Shown one piece after another: positions 1-7,697 of a DNA stretch of 64,000 nucleotides. The translations under genes were made by a program, and so were the position numbers. The notes beneath the pieces were generated by a model. That model saw nothing but the letters and a program-made list of their open reading frames with translations. It made no database searches and was not told the origin of the DNA. Source of the stretch: DASXHD01 sp036488725. Lineage in GTDB: Bacteria; Myxococcota_A; Polyangia; Polyangiales; Polyangiaceae. Each line of letters opens with the position of its first letter. Position 1 is the stretch's first letter. The stretch lies in NCBI GenBank assembly GCA_036488725.1, contig DASXHD010000085.1, forward strand, positions 62,001 to 126,000. Reading direction: 5' to 3'.

Positions 1-684
1 CGTTCGAACGAGGTGCAAGAGAGCGGCGGCCAATGGCACGTTTACTTGCGCATCGATCTTCCGCACGCGCCTTCGCTCGCGCACACGCCGATGCGATTCC
101 TCTTCACCGAAGAGACGCAGTACGAGCGCGCGCTCACCGACAACTCGAAGGATCCGGTCTTGAACCGCATCCCGTTGAACAACCAAATGCCGAAGGTCGA
201 GAGCCTCGACGTCGACTTTTCGGACGCGACGGGCAAAGTCTTCAAGACGACGAACTTCGACTTCAGCCTCACGCGCGCGCGCGGCTACGAAGCGGGCGAA
301 TACAAGATGCAGATTCGCACCTCCGACGGCACCGACATCGGCGGGACCTCGACGATCATCTTGAAGGGCGACAACCCCGTCGTCGATCGTCGCAGCATGG
401 TCTTTTCGGCGAAGACGAAAGACGACAAGACCAAAGAAAAAGAAAAGCTCGCGCAGAACGACACCTCCGCCGTCCCGACGTCGACCGACGTCGCCGCGGT
501 CGGAACGGCGCCGCCGTTCGTTCCGGACGAGGGCTTCCAGAAGACCGACGAAGAGCAGATTCACACCAAGCCGGGCGGCTGCGGTTGCGACGTGCCGGGC
601 ACGACGACCTCGTCGCTCGCGGTCGCGGGCACGCTGCTCGGCCTCGGTTTGCTCGCGGCTCGACGAAAAAAGCGCTCGGCGTGA
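1..684 (+). CDS. Surface-anchored protein with MYXO-CTERM-type tail (5' partial)
   Basis: The frame is open at the left edge, so the N-terminus lies outside the window; the first possible internal start is the GTG at 13. The C-terminus has a Gly/Cys cluster (GGCGCDVPG), a hydrophobic helix and a final Arg/Lys cluster (ARRKKR). That is the three-part MYXO-CTERM sorting signal, thought to be processed by a myxosortase at the Cys so the protein stays at the cell surface. The body is beta-rich with a polar, Lys/Asp-rich linker before the signal. No catalytic domain is recognised. The stop overlaps the GTG of holA. Confidence 0.75.
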   Translation, partial: RSNEVQESGGQWHVYLRIDLPHAPSLAHTPMRFLFTEETQYERALTDNSKDPVLNRIPLNNQMPKVESLDVDFSDATGKVFKTTNFDFSLTRARGYEAGEYKMQIRTSDGTDIGGTSTIILKGDNPVVDRRSMVFSAKTKDDKTKEKEKLAQNDTSAVPTSTDVAAVGTAPPFVPDEGFQKTDEEQIHTKPGGCGCDVPGTTTSSLAVAGTLLGLGLLAARRKKRSA

Positions 685-1727
685 CGTCGCCGCGGGCGAT
701 CGAGAAACAGGCGAAGAGCGGCGCGCTCTTGCCTGTCTATTTGTTCGTGGGCGACGAGCGCCTGTTGCGCGACCGCGCGATCGAGGCGGTCCGCGCGGCC
801 GCGCTCGGCACGGGCATCGCCGCGTTCAACGAAGACAAGCTCACCGCCGGCGAGACGAGCGTCGACAAGATCGTGTCGGCGGCGCGCACCGTGCCGATGA
901 TGGCGACCAAGCGCTACGTCATGGTCCGCAGCCTCGAGCGCTGGGACAAAGCGCGAGCCGACGGCGAGGACGAAAGCGACGCCGACGACGCGAGCACGAC
1001 GCCGCTCGACGAGCTCCACGAATACGCGAAAGCGCCGGTCGATTCGACGTGCCTCGTGCTCGTGGCGACCAAGCTCGACGGCCGCCGCAGGCTCGTGTCG
1101 CTCGCGCGAAAACAAGGATTTTTGATCGAGTGCAACCCGCTCGAGCACCACGAGACGGTGGAGTTCGTGATCGAGTCGGCGACCGAGCGCGGCCACCAAA
1201 TCGATCGCGACACCGCGGCGCTCGTTGCCGAGCTCGTCGGGCCGGAGCTCTCGCCGATCCTCGACGCGGTCGAGCGCCTCTCGCTCTTCGTCGGCGACAA
1301 GAACGCGATCGACGACGAGGCGGTGCGCCAATGCGTGACGCGCGTTCGCGCGGCGGACACGTGGGCCGTCGTCGGCGCGGTTCAGCAGCGCGACGTCGCG
1401 ACCGCGCTCGCGACGCTGAAAGAAGCGTACGACCCGCGCGACCGGGGCCTCCCGATGCTCGGCGCGATCGCGTGGTCGATTCGACAGCTTGCAAAATACA
1501 AGTGCGCGCTCGACGAAGGCGCGGGCCCGGGCGAAGCAGCCCGACGTGCGGCCGCGTTCTCGCCGTCGCGCGCCCGCGAGCTCGCCGCGCGCGCCAAAGC
1601 GGTCAGGCCGCGCGAGCTCGAGCGATGGATCACCGTGCTCGCCGAGACCGACCTCGCGCTGAAAGGCAGCAAACGCTCGCCCGACGCGGTCCTCGAGGAC
1701 ATGGTCACGCGGCTTTGCCGGCGATAA
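681..1727 (+). CDS. holA: DNA polymerase III subunit delta
   Basis: 348 residues, normal for HolA. This clamp-loader subunit opens the beta sliding clamp. The N-terminus (PVYLFVGDERLLRDRAIEAV) is the typical delta start with a degenerate P-loop-like fold. The middle carries the delta pattern (CLVLVATKLDGRRRL, then ELSPILDAVERLSLF), and the C-terminal helical part contains the LKGSKRSP-type signature seen in HolA (usually LKG.....LE). The GTG start overlaps the preceding TGA, which suggests translational coupling. One copy of the dispersed TTGCA-N3-TRCAA palindrome lies at codons ctt-gca-aaa-tac-aag. Confidence 0.9.
   Translation: MTSPRAIEKQAKSGALLPVYLFVGDERLLRDRAIEAVRAAALGTGIAAFNEDKLTAGETSVDKIVSAARTVPMMATKRYVMVRSLERWDKARADGEDESDADDASTTPLDELHEYAKAPVDSTCLVLVATKLDGRRRLVSLARKQGFLIECNPLEHHETVEFVIESATERGHQIDRDTAALVAELVGPELSPILDAVERLSLFVGDKNAIDDEAVRQCVTRVRAADTWAVVGAVQQRDVATALATLKEAYDPRDRGLPMLGAIAWSIRQLAKYKCALDEGAGPGEAARRAAAFSPSRARELAARAKAVRPRELERWITVLAETDLALKGSKRSPDAVLEDMVTRLCRR
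1490..1500. repeat. Dispersed palindrome, copy 1
   Basis: CTTGCA-AAA-TACAAG, inside holA; reads Leu-Ala-Lys-Tyr-Lys. Confidence 0.6.
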
Positions 1728-1775
1728 CGCAGCCGTCACGCGCACCGCTCACGTCTCGAACGGATGTTGCAGACG

Positions 1776-1817
1776 AGAAGCGGCAGCGAGAACTGCGCGG
1801 CCGGGCCGCCGCTGGAC
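1776..1817 (+). repeat. 42-bp intergenic repeat, copy A
   Basis: Matches 35 of 42 bases of the segment beginning at 54914, also between genes. Both carry AGCGGCAGCGAGA-like sequence followed by a GGGCCGC core and GAC. If translated in the corresponding frame, both give GSE-x2-AAGP-x-LD. It lies between the convergent stops of holA and the MFS gene. Function unknown. Confidence 0.45.
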
Positions 1818-1872
1818 ACTGTCACACGCCAAGGATGGCACGGCGGCTCGGCCAGATTGGCTCGAGCGAAGT

Positions 1873-1888
1873 CTGTCGGTCGCGACAG
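1873..1888. terminator. Small hairpin between convergent genes
   Basis: CTGTCG-GTCG-CGACAG is a 6-bp stem with a 4-base loop in the gap between the convergent holA and MFS genes. It has no T-tract, so calling it a terminator is position-based inference. Confidence 0.25.
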
Positions 1889-1928
1889 CCTGAGGCGCTG
1901 CGGATCACGCAATGCCCCGCGGTACCGT

Positions 1929-3077
1929 CTAGCGCGTTTCGAGCTTCACGAACGCGAGCGCGAGCGCGCCGAGGGCGGCGAACGATGCGCCGAGCAAGAA
2001 CGCGACGTTCGGGTGCGTGTCGAAGATGAACCCGAAGACGGCGTTCGCCGGTAAAACCGCGGCGCCGATGATCGCGTGGAACGATCCGAACGCGCGCCCG
2101 CGCTGCTCCTTCGGCGCGAGGTCGGTCAAGAGCGCGCTCTCGGCGCCCTCGGTGAGCCCGTAATAAAATCCGTAGCCGAGCATGATGGCCCACGTCGCCG
2201 CGAACGTGTGCGCGAGCGGCAAAATCGCGTAGACCGCGGCGTAGAGCAGCCACCCCGCGAGCACGATCCCGCGGCGCCCGACGCGATCGGCGAGGCGCCC
2301 GCCCGCGACGTTGGTGAGCGCCTTCATCAAATTGAGCGTGAGCCAAGCGATCGGCAACCACGCCGCCCCGAGGTGCTGGCGCGAGAGCCTCAAGAGCAAA
2401 AACGAATCGGACGAAGCGCCGAGCGAAAAAATTCCGATCGCGACGAGGTAGCGCTTCACGTTGGGATTCAGTGGGTCCCGTCCGCCTTCTTTCTTTTTCG
2501 CCGGCGGCGCGCCGGCCGACTCGCGCACGCCGAAGACGAGCACGCTGACCGCCATGAGCCCCGGCACGATCGCGAACGCGAAGATCCAGCGCACCTTCCA
2601 GTGAAACGCGCCCGCGAGGACGAACGCGAGCAGCGGTCCGATGACCGCGCCGATGTTGTCCATCATGCGGTGAAAACCGAACGCGTACGCGCGCGTCTCC
2701 GGCGTGATCGCCGCGGCGAGGAGCGCGTCGCGCGGCGCGGACCGCACGCCTTTTCCCGTGCGATCGACGGTTCGCAGCGCGACGACTTGCCAAGGTGCCG
2801 AGACGATCGCGAGCAGCGGCCGCACGAGCGACGAGACCGTGTAGCCGAGCACGACGAACGGTTTCCGCGCCGGCGTGCGATCCGAAGACGCGCCCGCCGC
2901 GTATTTCACGAACGCGCCGACCGATTCGGCGATGCCCTCGACCCAGCCCAGCCATATGCCGGCGGCGCCCATCGTCGCCAAAAACGCAGGCAAGAGCGGG
3001 TAGCTCATGTCGCTCGCGACGTCGGTCAGGAGCGAAACCCACCCCAGCCGCCAAACCGTTTTGGGGAGCTTCGGCAT
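1929..3077 (-). CDS. MFS transporter
   Basis: About 382 residues with roughly 11-12 hydrophobic segments. Major-facilitator landmarks include ADRVGRRG in a cytoplasmic loop of the second half and DRTGKGVRSAPRDALLAA in the first half. That second motif is typical of a myxobacterial and cyanobacterial MFS subfamily annotated as putative efflux or sugar/drug transporters. The start MPKLPKTVWRLGWVSLLTDVAS was chosen because transmembrane segment 1 follows directly; the frame is open further upstream without membrane character. It is divergent from ribA across about 105 bp. Substrate not predictable. Confidence 0.85.
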   Translation of the reverse strand: MPKLPKTVWRLGWVSLLTDVASDMSYPLLPAFLATMGAAGIWLGWVEGIAESVGAFVKYAAGASSDRTPARKPFVVLGYTVSSLVRPLLAIVSAPWQVVALRTVDRTGKGVRSAPRDALLAAAITPETRAYAFGFHRMMDNIGAVIGPLLAFVLAGAFHWKVRWIFAFAIVPGLMAVSVLVFGVRESAGAPPAKKKEGGRDPLNPNVKRYLVAIGIFSLGASSDSFLLLRLSRQHLGAAWLPIAWLTLNLMKALTNVAGGRLADRVGRRGIVLAGWLLYAAVYAILPLAHTFAATWAIMLGYGFYYGLTEGAESALLTDLAPKEQRGRAFGSFHAIIGAAVLPANAVFGFIFDTHPNVAFLLGASFAALGALALAFVKLETR

Positions 3078-3182
3078 CAGAAGAGGCTGAGCATTGTTGC
3101 CGCCTTTGACGCCGAGCACCACAGCCCTTACGTTGCGTGCGAAGGAACCTCGCAAGCCGCGACGACTCAATTTCAGGAGAAC

Positions 3183-3866
3183 ATGAAGACGCACGTCCCC
3201 CCTCGGGTGATCCGGCCTTCCACCTTTCGAGCCCCCGTCGCTTCGTCGACGCTTCCTACGGCGTTTGGCACCTTCGACGCCCACGTTTTCCGCTCCGTCG
3301 CGAATCACGACGGCGGCGAGCGCGGCGAAAAAGAGCACGTGGCGCTCGTGCACGGCGACGTGCGTGGCGCGCGGGAGGCCCCCGTCCGCGTGCATTCGGA
3401 ATGCCTGACGGGCGAGGCCTTCGGGTCGCTCAAGTGCGACTGCAAAGAGCAGCTCGACTTCGCGCTCGCCGAGTGCGTTCGCCGCGGCCGAGGGATCGTC
3501 CTCTATTTGCGGCAAGAAGGTCGCGGCATCGGCCTCGCCAACAAAATTCGCGCGTACGAATTGCAATCGCGCGGCGCCGACACGGTCGACGCGAACCGCA
3601 TGTTGGGCTTGCCGGACGACGCGCGTCGCTACGACGTCGCCGCCGAGATGCTCGATTGGCTCGGCGTCGCCAGCGTTCGCTTGATGACGAACAATCCGGC
3701 CAAAGTCTCCGCGCTGCGCGATCTCGGCGTCGAAGTGACCGGGCGCATCCCGGTCGTCGTCCCGTCGAATCCGCTCGCCGCGAGCTACCTCGATACGAAG
3801 CGGCGTCGCATGGCGCACGACGTCCCCGAGCTCGGTCTGAAGCGCACCGGCAGCGACGCGGAGTGA
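3183..3866 (+). CDS. ribA: GTP cyclohydrolase II (riboflavin synthesis)
   Basis: 227 residues, the size of stand-alone RibA, which converts GTP to 2,5-diamino-6-ribosylamino-pyrimidinone phosphate. The zinc-binding region HSECLTGEAFGSLKCDC carries the three conserved Cys; RQEGRGIGLANKI is the GTP-binding signature; TNNPAK and GRIPVVVPSNPLAASYL match the family C-terminal half. No DHBP synthase (RibB) domain is fused. A Shine-Dalgarno-like CAGGAGA lies just upstream of the ATG. The gene is monocistronic, facing a TetR gene that ends 1 base after it. Confidence 0.93.
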   Translation: MKTHVPPRVIRPSTFRAPVASSTLPTAFGTFDAHVFRSVANHDGGERGEKEHVALVHGDVRGAREAPVRVHSECLTGEAFGSLKCDCKEQLDFALAECVRRGRGIVLYLRQEGRGIGLANKIRAYELQSRGADTVDANRMLGLPDDARRYDVAAEMLDWLGVASVRLMTNNPAKVSALRDLGVEVTGRIPVVVPSNPLAASYLDTKRRRMAHDVPELGLKRTGSDAE

Positions 3867-3867
3867 G

Positions 3868-4500
3868 TCAGCGCGCGGCGTCGACCGCGAGCGCGACCAG
3901 CGCGGCGACGGCGTGCTCGGCGGCGTCTCGACGTCGCAGCGTCGTGCCCTTCTCGAGCTCGGCGTAGAACGCGTAGCTCGTCAGCGCGAAGAGCGTGTCG
4001 ACGAGCGCGTGCGCCCGCGCAGGGTCGACGTCGCCGCGCGCGCGAAGCCGCTCGACGAGGACGCCGAGTAGCTTGCGCCTCCGCTCGTTGCGCGCGGCGA
4101 TGGCCTCGGCGAGCTGCGAATCCGCGGCGGCGGCGGCCATGATGCCTTGCATGGGCTTACTCGCGCGCCAAAAGCTGCAAAAGATCTCGACGACACGCCC
4201 GAGGGCCTCGCGCGCATCGCCGCCCGCCATCGCGCCCGCGATGTCGCCGAGGCCGGCGCGCATCGCTTCCTGGTCGAAGACCGCCTCGAGAAGCCCGCGC
4301 CGATCGCCGAACTGATGATAAACGGTGAGCCGCGTGACGCCGGCCGCGCGCGCCACCTCGTCGAGCGAGAAGTCTTCCCAGCCGCGCCCCCGCAAAACAC
4401 GGCCCGCGGCGGCCACGATCGCCGCCCGCGTCGCGTCGCGCGCCGCCTCGCGCTTCGGGCTCTCGTACCGGCGCTTTGCACTTCTTCTCACTCGCGTCAT
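3868..4500 (-). CDS. TetR/AcrR family transcriptional regulator
   Basis: 210 residues. The N-terminal helix-turn-helix is clear: FSLDEVARAAGVTRLTVYHQFGDRRGLLEAVF is the canonical TetR recognition region (here AGVTRLTVYHQFG). The C-terminal ligand domain is helical and variable. The gene is divergent from a membrane protein/SDR pair, with a 17-bp perfect inverted repeat in the 45-bp gap, so it probably represses both directions. The inducer is unknown. A basic N-terminal tail (RRSAKRRYESPKRE) precedes the HTH. Confidence 0.92.
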   Translation of the reverse strand: MTRVRRSAKRRYESPKREAARDATRAAIVAAAGRVLRGRGWEDFSLDEVARAAGVTRLTVYHQFGDRRGLLEAVFDQEAMRAGLGDIAGAMAGGDAREALGRVVEIFCSFWRASKPMQGIMAAAAADSQLAEAIAARNERRRKLLGVLVERLRARGDVDPARAHALVDTLFALTSYAFYAELEKGTTLRRRDAAEHAVAALVALAVDAAR

Positions 4501-4503
4501 TGA

Positions 4504-4520
4504 CTATACACCATGTATAG
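4504..4520. promoter_or_regulatory. Probable TetR operator
   Basis: CTATACA-CCA-TGTATAG is a perfect inverted repeat with 7-bp arms and a 3-bp spacer. It sits 3 bp upstream of the TetR start codon and 25 bp upstream of the divergent gene. It is the only clearly AT-rich segment nearby. TetR proteins bind such palindromes as dimers, so autorepression and control of 4546-5675 is the natural inference. Confidence 0.8.
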
Positions 4521-4545
4521 CTAAACGAGACGTCGGAGGTTCCGC

Positions 4546-4917
4546 ATGGGCATCGTCTCCGTCGTTCTCGCGATTCATGTTCTCGCCGCCACGTTCTGGG
4601 CGGGCTCGACTTTCACGCTGGCGCGCATCGGCGGCAAGAGCGCAGGTGCCCTGTTCGGCCCGCAGATGGGCGCGGCCGCCGCGTCGATCGTCGCGGGCGG
4701 ATACCTCTGGCACACGCTCTTCGTTTCCGGCGGCCACGCGGTTCTCGGCGCGGGCGCGCTCGCGGCGGTCGTCGCGGCGATCGTTCAGGCGGTGCTCGTC
4801 GGTCGCGTGCGGCGGCGAATCGAGAGCGACGACGGGGCGCGCGCGCGGGCCTTGCTCGGGCACCGCATCGCGGGTGGACTCTTGGCCGTCGCGATCGTGT
4901 GCATGGTGGTGCAATGA
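4546..4917 (+). CDS. Small integral membrane protein (CopD-like fold)
   Basis: 123 residues, four predicted transmembrane helices; the first contains HVLAATFWAGS, which resembles the His/Trp-containing first helix of CopD/DUF-type heme or copper membrane proteins. A short Arg-rich cytoplasmic loop (GRVRRRIESDD) lies before the last helix. It has a good ribosome site (CGGAGG) and its stop overlaps the SDR start (ATGA), so the two are co-translated. It is likely controlled by the divergent TetR regulator. The function is unproven. Confidence 0.7.
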   Translation: MGIVSVVLAIHVLAATFWAGSTFTLARIGGKSAGALFGPQMGAAAASIVAGGYLWHTLFVSGGHAVLGAGALAAVVAAIVQAVLVGRVRRRIESDDGARARALLGHRIAGGLLAVAIVCMVVQ

Positions 4918-5675
4918 GCTCGCTCGAAGATCGAGTCGCGCTAGTCACCGGCGCATCGCGGGGGATCGGCGCGGCCATTGCGCGTCTCTTCGCGGCGCGC
5001 GGCGCGCGTGTGGCCGTCGCCGGTCGCGACGAAGCGGCGCTCGCGTCCGTGGTCGCCGAAATCGAACGCGCCGGCGGCCGCGCCGCGCGCTTCTCGGCCG
5101 ACGTGACGCGTCTCCAAGAAATCGAGCGGCTGCGCGCCGAGGTCGAGCGCGACCTCGGCCCAGTCGACATTTTGATCGCGAACGCCGGCGGCTCGTTCGA
5201 GCCTCCATGCGCGATCGAAGACGCGACCGAGCGCGGCTGGCACGCATCAATCGACGGAAATCTCACGGCGACCTTCTTCACGTTGAAAGTCTTCTTGCCG
5301 GGCATGAAGCAGCGCGGCCGCGGCAGCATCGTCACGGTCTCGTCGGCGGCGGCGCGGCGCGCGAGCGTTCGCAACCCGATCGCGTACGCCGCGGCAAAAG
5401 CCGGCATCGAGACGCTCACGCGCATCGCCGCGCTCCAAGCCGGCCCGAGCGGCGTGCGCGTCAACTGCGTCGCGCCGGAGACGATCCTCACCGAGCGCAA
5501 CGTCGCGCGCATCCCCGACGCGATGAAGTCGACGCTCGCAGACGACCACCCGCTGAAACGTCTCGGCGCCCCCGAGGACGTCGCCGAGGCCGCGCTCTAC
5601 TTGGCGTCGGACGCGTCGAGCTGGGTGACCGGCGTCGTGCTCGACGTCGCCGGCGGCTCCGTGCTCGCGAGCTAA
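4914..5675 (+). CDS. SDR-family oxidoreductase
   Basis: 253 residues, classical short-chain dehydrogenase. TGASRGIG is the NAD(P)-binding motif, NAGG the strand-4 motif, and SSAAARRASVRNPIAYAAAKAG holds the catalytic Ser and Tyr-x3-Lys. The C-terminus ends with the common VTGVVLDVAGG. The cofactor loop has Arg (AGRDEA), suggesting NADPH preference. The ATG overlaps the stop of the membrane protein; its own stop overlaps by 4 bases the stop of the convergent ATP-grasp gene. The substrate is unknown; the TetR operator suggests an inducible compound. Confidence 0.92.
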   Translation: MSSLEDRVALVTGASRGIGAAIARLFAARGARVAVAGRDEAALASVVAEIERAGGRAARFSADVTRLQEIERLRAEVERDLGPVDILIANAGGSFEPPCAIEDATERGWHASIDGNLTATFFTLKVFLPGMKQRGRGSIVTVSSAAARRASVRNPIAYAAAKAGIETLTRIAALQAGPSGVRVNCVAPETILTERNVARIPDAMKSTLADDHPLKRLGAPEDVAEAALYLASDASSWVTGVVLDVAGGSVLAS

Positions 5676-6862
5676 TTGGTCGGTTTCGCGAGCGCGGGCA
5701 GCGTCGCGACCATCGGTCGAACGCGATCAATGTATTCTGCAAGCAAAGTTTGAATGCGCTCCGGGCTCGACGAGCGGAGGACGATGCCGACGTGGTGCTT
5801 TTCCGGCGAGCGGTAGACGACCTCGGGCGCGTCGAGCGCGCTCGTGTCGGGCCGCTCGTCTTTCGTGAGCGTCACGATGAGACCGCCGTATTCACGTCGC
5901 GCGGCGGGCAGCACGTACGGCACTTTTCCGCCGCCGATTTCGATCTTCGCCCACTCGGCCCACAAGTTGAGGCCGGTCGACGCTTCGACCATGTCCGAAA
6001 TGTGCGCGCCGCCGACGCGCGCGGCGCACTCGAGCATGTAGAGCTTGCCGTCTTTCTTCGACTTGATGAACTCGACGTGCGACACGCCACGAACGAGGTT
6101 CATGCACGAGAGCGTTCGCGCGTTGAGATCGCGAAGCTCGAGATCCTCGGGCGAGCCGCGGACGACCGTGCTCGAAGAAAAAATTCCTCCGCCGTGCGCG
6201 ACGTCGAACGGCGGCGCGCCGCATCGATGCGTCTCGGAGAAGACGATCTCGCGCTCGGTGACGATCGAGTCGACGTGGTAGACGTCGCCCGGCAAAAATT
6301 CTTCGAGCAAGAAGTACGATTGCCGATCGCCTTGTTTTTCCGTGAGCTGCCACAGCTGCTCTTCGGTGTGAACCTTCGTGATACCGGCGGCGCTCGCCTC
6401 GCTGCGCGGTTTGTTCATCCACGGCGCCGGCACGCGCCGCATGAAATCGCGGACCGCGTCGTAGTTGAGCACGTGCACGAAGTCGGGCACGGGAATGCCG
6501 GCTTCGCGCGCTTTCACGCGCATCGCGAGCTTGTCGCGGAAGTGGCGCGCCGTCGTGTCGCCCATCCCCGGGATGCGCAAGTGCTCGCGAAGCGACGCGG
6601 CGGTCTCCACGTCGAAGTCGTCGAGCGCGACGATGCGATCGAATCGAATGTCGCGCGCGAGATACGAGACCGTGCGCGTCGTCTCGCCGAGGTCGGCGCC
6701 GTCGCGCATCGCGAACACGTCCGCGAGGATGTCGCGCGGCCACGCGCGCTCGAGCAGCTTGGCGACCGTGAGCAAGTAAACGCGCGCGCCTTCCGCGTGC
6801 GCTTGGCGCATGAATCGCTCGCCTTTGTAATACGTCGCGAGGCAGAGGACGTTCAGGTCCAT
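5672..6862 (-). CDS. ATP-grasp domain enzyme
   Basis: 396 residues. The central region is a carbamoyl-phosphate-synthetase-like ATP-grasp fold: DKLAMRVKAREAGIPVPDFV opens it, MNKPRSEASAAGITKVH provides the ATP-binding Lys, LLEEFLPGDVYHVDSIV is the hinge and FIKSKKDGKLYMLECAARVGGAHISDMV carries the Glu and Arg of the metal site. The N-terminal part (VLCLATYYKGERFMRQAHAEG) is the pre-ATP-grasp fold. Such proteins ligate carboxylates to amines (dipeptide ligase, PurK-like) but the substrate cannot be read. One dispersed palindrome copy lies near the C-terminus. Confidence 0.85.
   Translation of the reverse strand: MDLNVLCLATYYKGERFMRQAHAEGARVYLLTVAKLLERAWPRDILADVFAMRDGADLGETTRTVSYLARDIRFDRIVALDDFDVETAASLREHLRIPGMGDTTARHFRDKLAMRVKAREAGIPVPDFVHVLNYDAVRDFMRRVPAPWMNKPRSEASAAGITKVHTEEQLWQLTEKQGDRQSYFLLEEFLPGDVYHVDSIVTEREIVFSETHRCGAPPFDVAHGGGIFSSSTVVRGSPEDLELRDLNARTLSCMNLVRGVSHVEFIKSKKDGKLYMLECAARVGGAHISDMVEASTGLNLWAEWAKIEIGGGKVPYVLPAARREYGGLIVTLTKDERPDTSALDAPEVVYRSPEKHHVGIVLRSSSPERIQTLLAEYIDRVRPMVATLPALAKPTN
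5731..5741. repeat. Dispersed palindrome, copy 2
   Basis: On the minus strand CTTGCA-GAA-TACATT, inside the ATP-grasp gene; reads Leu-Ala-Glu-Tyr-Ile. Confidence 0.6.
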
Positions 6863-6878
6863 CGTCTCCGACGTTACA

Positions 6879-7616
6879 TCAAGGGGGAACGAGACGCTCA
6901 CCCCAATGTTCGGCGCCGCAGTCGAAGCCGCCGCCCTCGTCGATGCGCTCGAAGAGATCGGCCTCGCCCACGGCGACGTCCGCGACCCGCGACCACTCGA
7001 AGCCCTTGCAGACGTCGAGCGGGCCTTGCTTGGCGGCGGCGCAACTTCCGTCGCTCGAGTTGCGGCGGAGCAAGTGGAGCGTGCCGCCGTCGCGGACGAG
7101 CAGAAAGTCCGCGGAGCCTTGGATGATCGACATCGCGAACGCCGCGGCGATGCTCGGCTCTTTCGAGTAGGCCCAGCCGACCTGCGCGTCGGCGCGGTAG
7201 CCGCGATGGTTGCAATAACTGACTTCGTTCGGGCCGGGCGAGCCGGGGAGCTCGCCCAACGCGACCGTGCGCTCGGCGCCCGCCGCGCGAACGACGAGCG
7301 ACGTCTCCGATACGTGGTTCCAGGGAACATCCTGCGTGTCGGGGAGCCGTTCGAGGGCCCGCGACGCGCCGACGCGCCACGTGATCAAGACGCGCGCAGC
7401 CGGCGGAAGGTCGAGCGCGCGGAATGTCCTGTCCAGAGGAAACGCGCGCGCCCAGTCGCCCGACGCGCTCGAATGAACCGCGGCCGCGTCCGCGGGCATC
7501 GGCTCGACGAGGACAGGCGCGGGTGCGACCGGATGCGCGAGCGGCGTCGCAATCTCCACGTGCGGAGCGGCCGCCGGAGCGCACGCCGCGACGAGGGCCA
7601 AGCACCAATGCTTCAT
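6879..7616 (-). CDS. Hypothetical lipoprotein
   Basis: 245 residues. The start MKHWCLALVAAC gives a signal peptide with lipobox LVAAC, followed by a Pro/Ala/Val-rich linker (HPVAPAPVLVEPMPAD) typical of outer-membrane lipoproteins. The rest is an unrecognised globular domain with four further Cys (CNHRGY, DGSCAAA, DVCKGF, FDCGAEHW) that could form disulfides in the periplasm. It is divergent from the TSP3 envelope protein across 81 bp. No family assigned. Confidence 0.75.
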   Translation of the reverse strand: MKHWCLALVAACAPAAAPHVEIATPLAHPVAPAPVLVEPMPADAAAVHSSASGDWARAFPLDRTFRALDLPPAARVLITWRVGASRALERLPDTQDVPWNHVSETSLVVRAAGAERTVALGELPGSPGPNEVSYCNHRGYRADAQVGWAYSKEPSIAAAFAMSIIQGSADFLLVRDGGTLHLLRRNSSDGSCAAAKQGPLDVCKGFEWSRVADVAVGEADLFERIDEGGGFDCGAEHWGERLVPP

Positions 7617-7697
7617 TCGCGCTTCATGAAACGACAGTCCTCGCCGGGCGATTCCCCGGTTCCCAGCGGTGCGTTTCTTCTCTAGTGTTGTCTGCCC

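Noticed and set aside
301..320. TACA-AGA-TGCA near 306, similar spacing to the dispersed palindrome
   Set aside because: The arms are not inverted repeats of each other (TACA on the left instead of TGYA), so it is not the same element.
1822..3054. Long open frame antisense to and overlapping the MFS gene
   Set aside because: Arg/Ala/Gly-rich shadow of high-GC codon structure; the other frame has clear transmembrane helices and MFS motifs.
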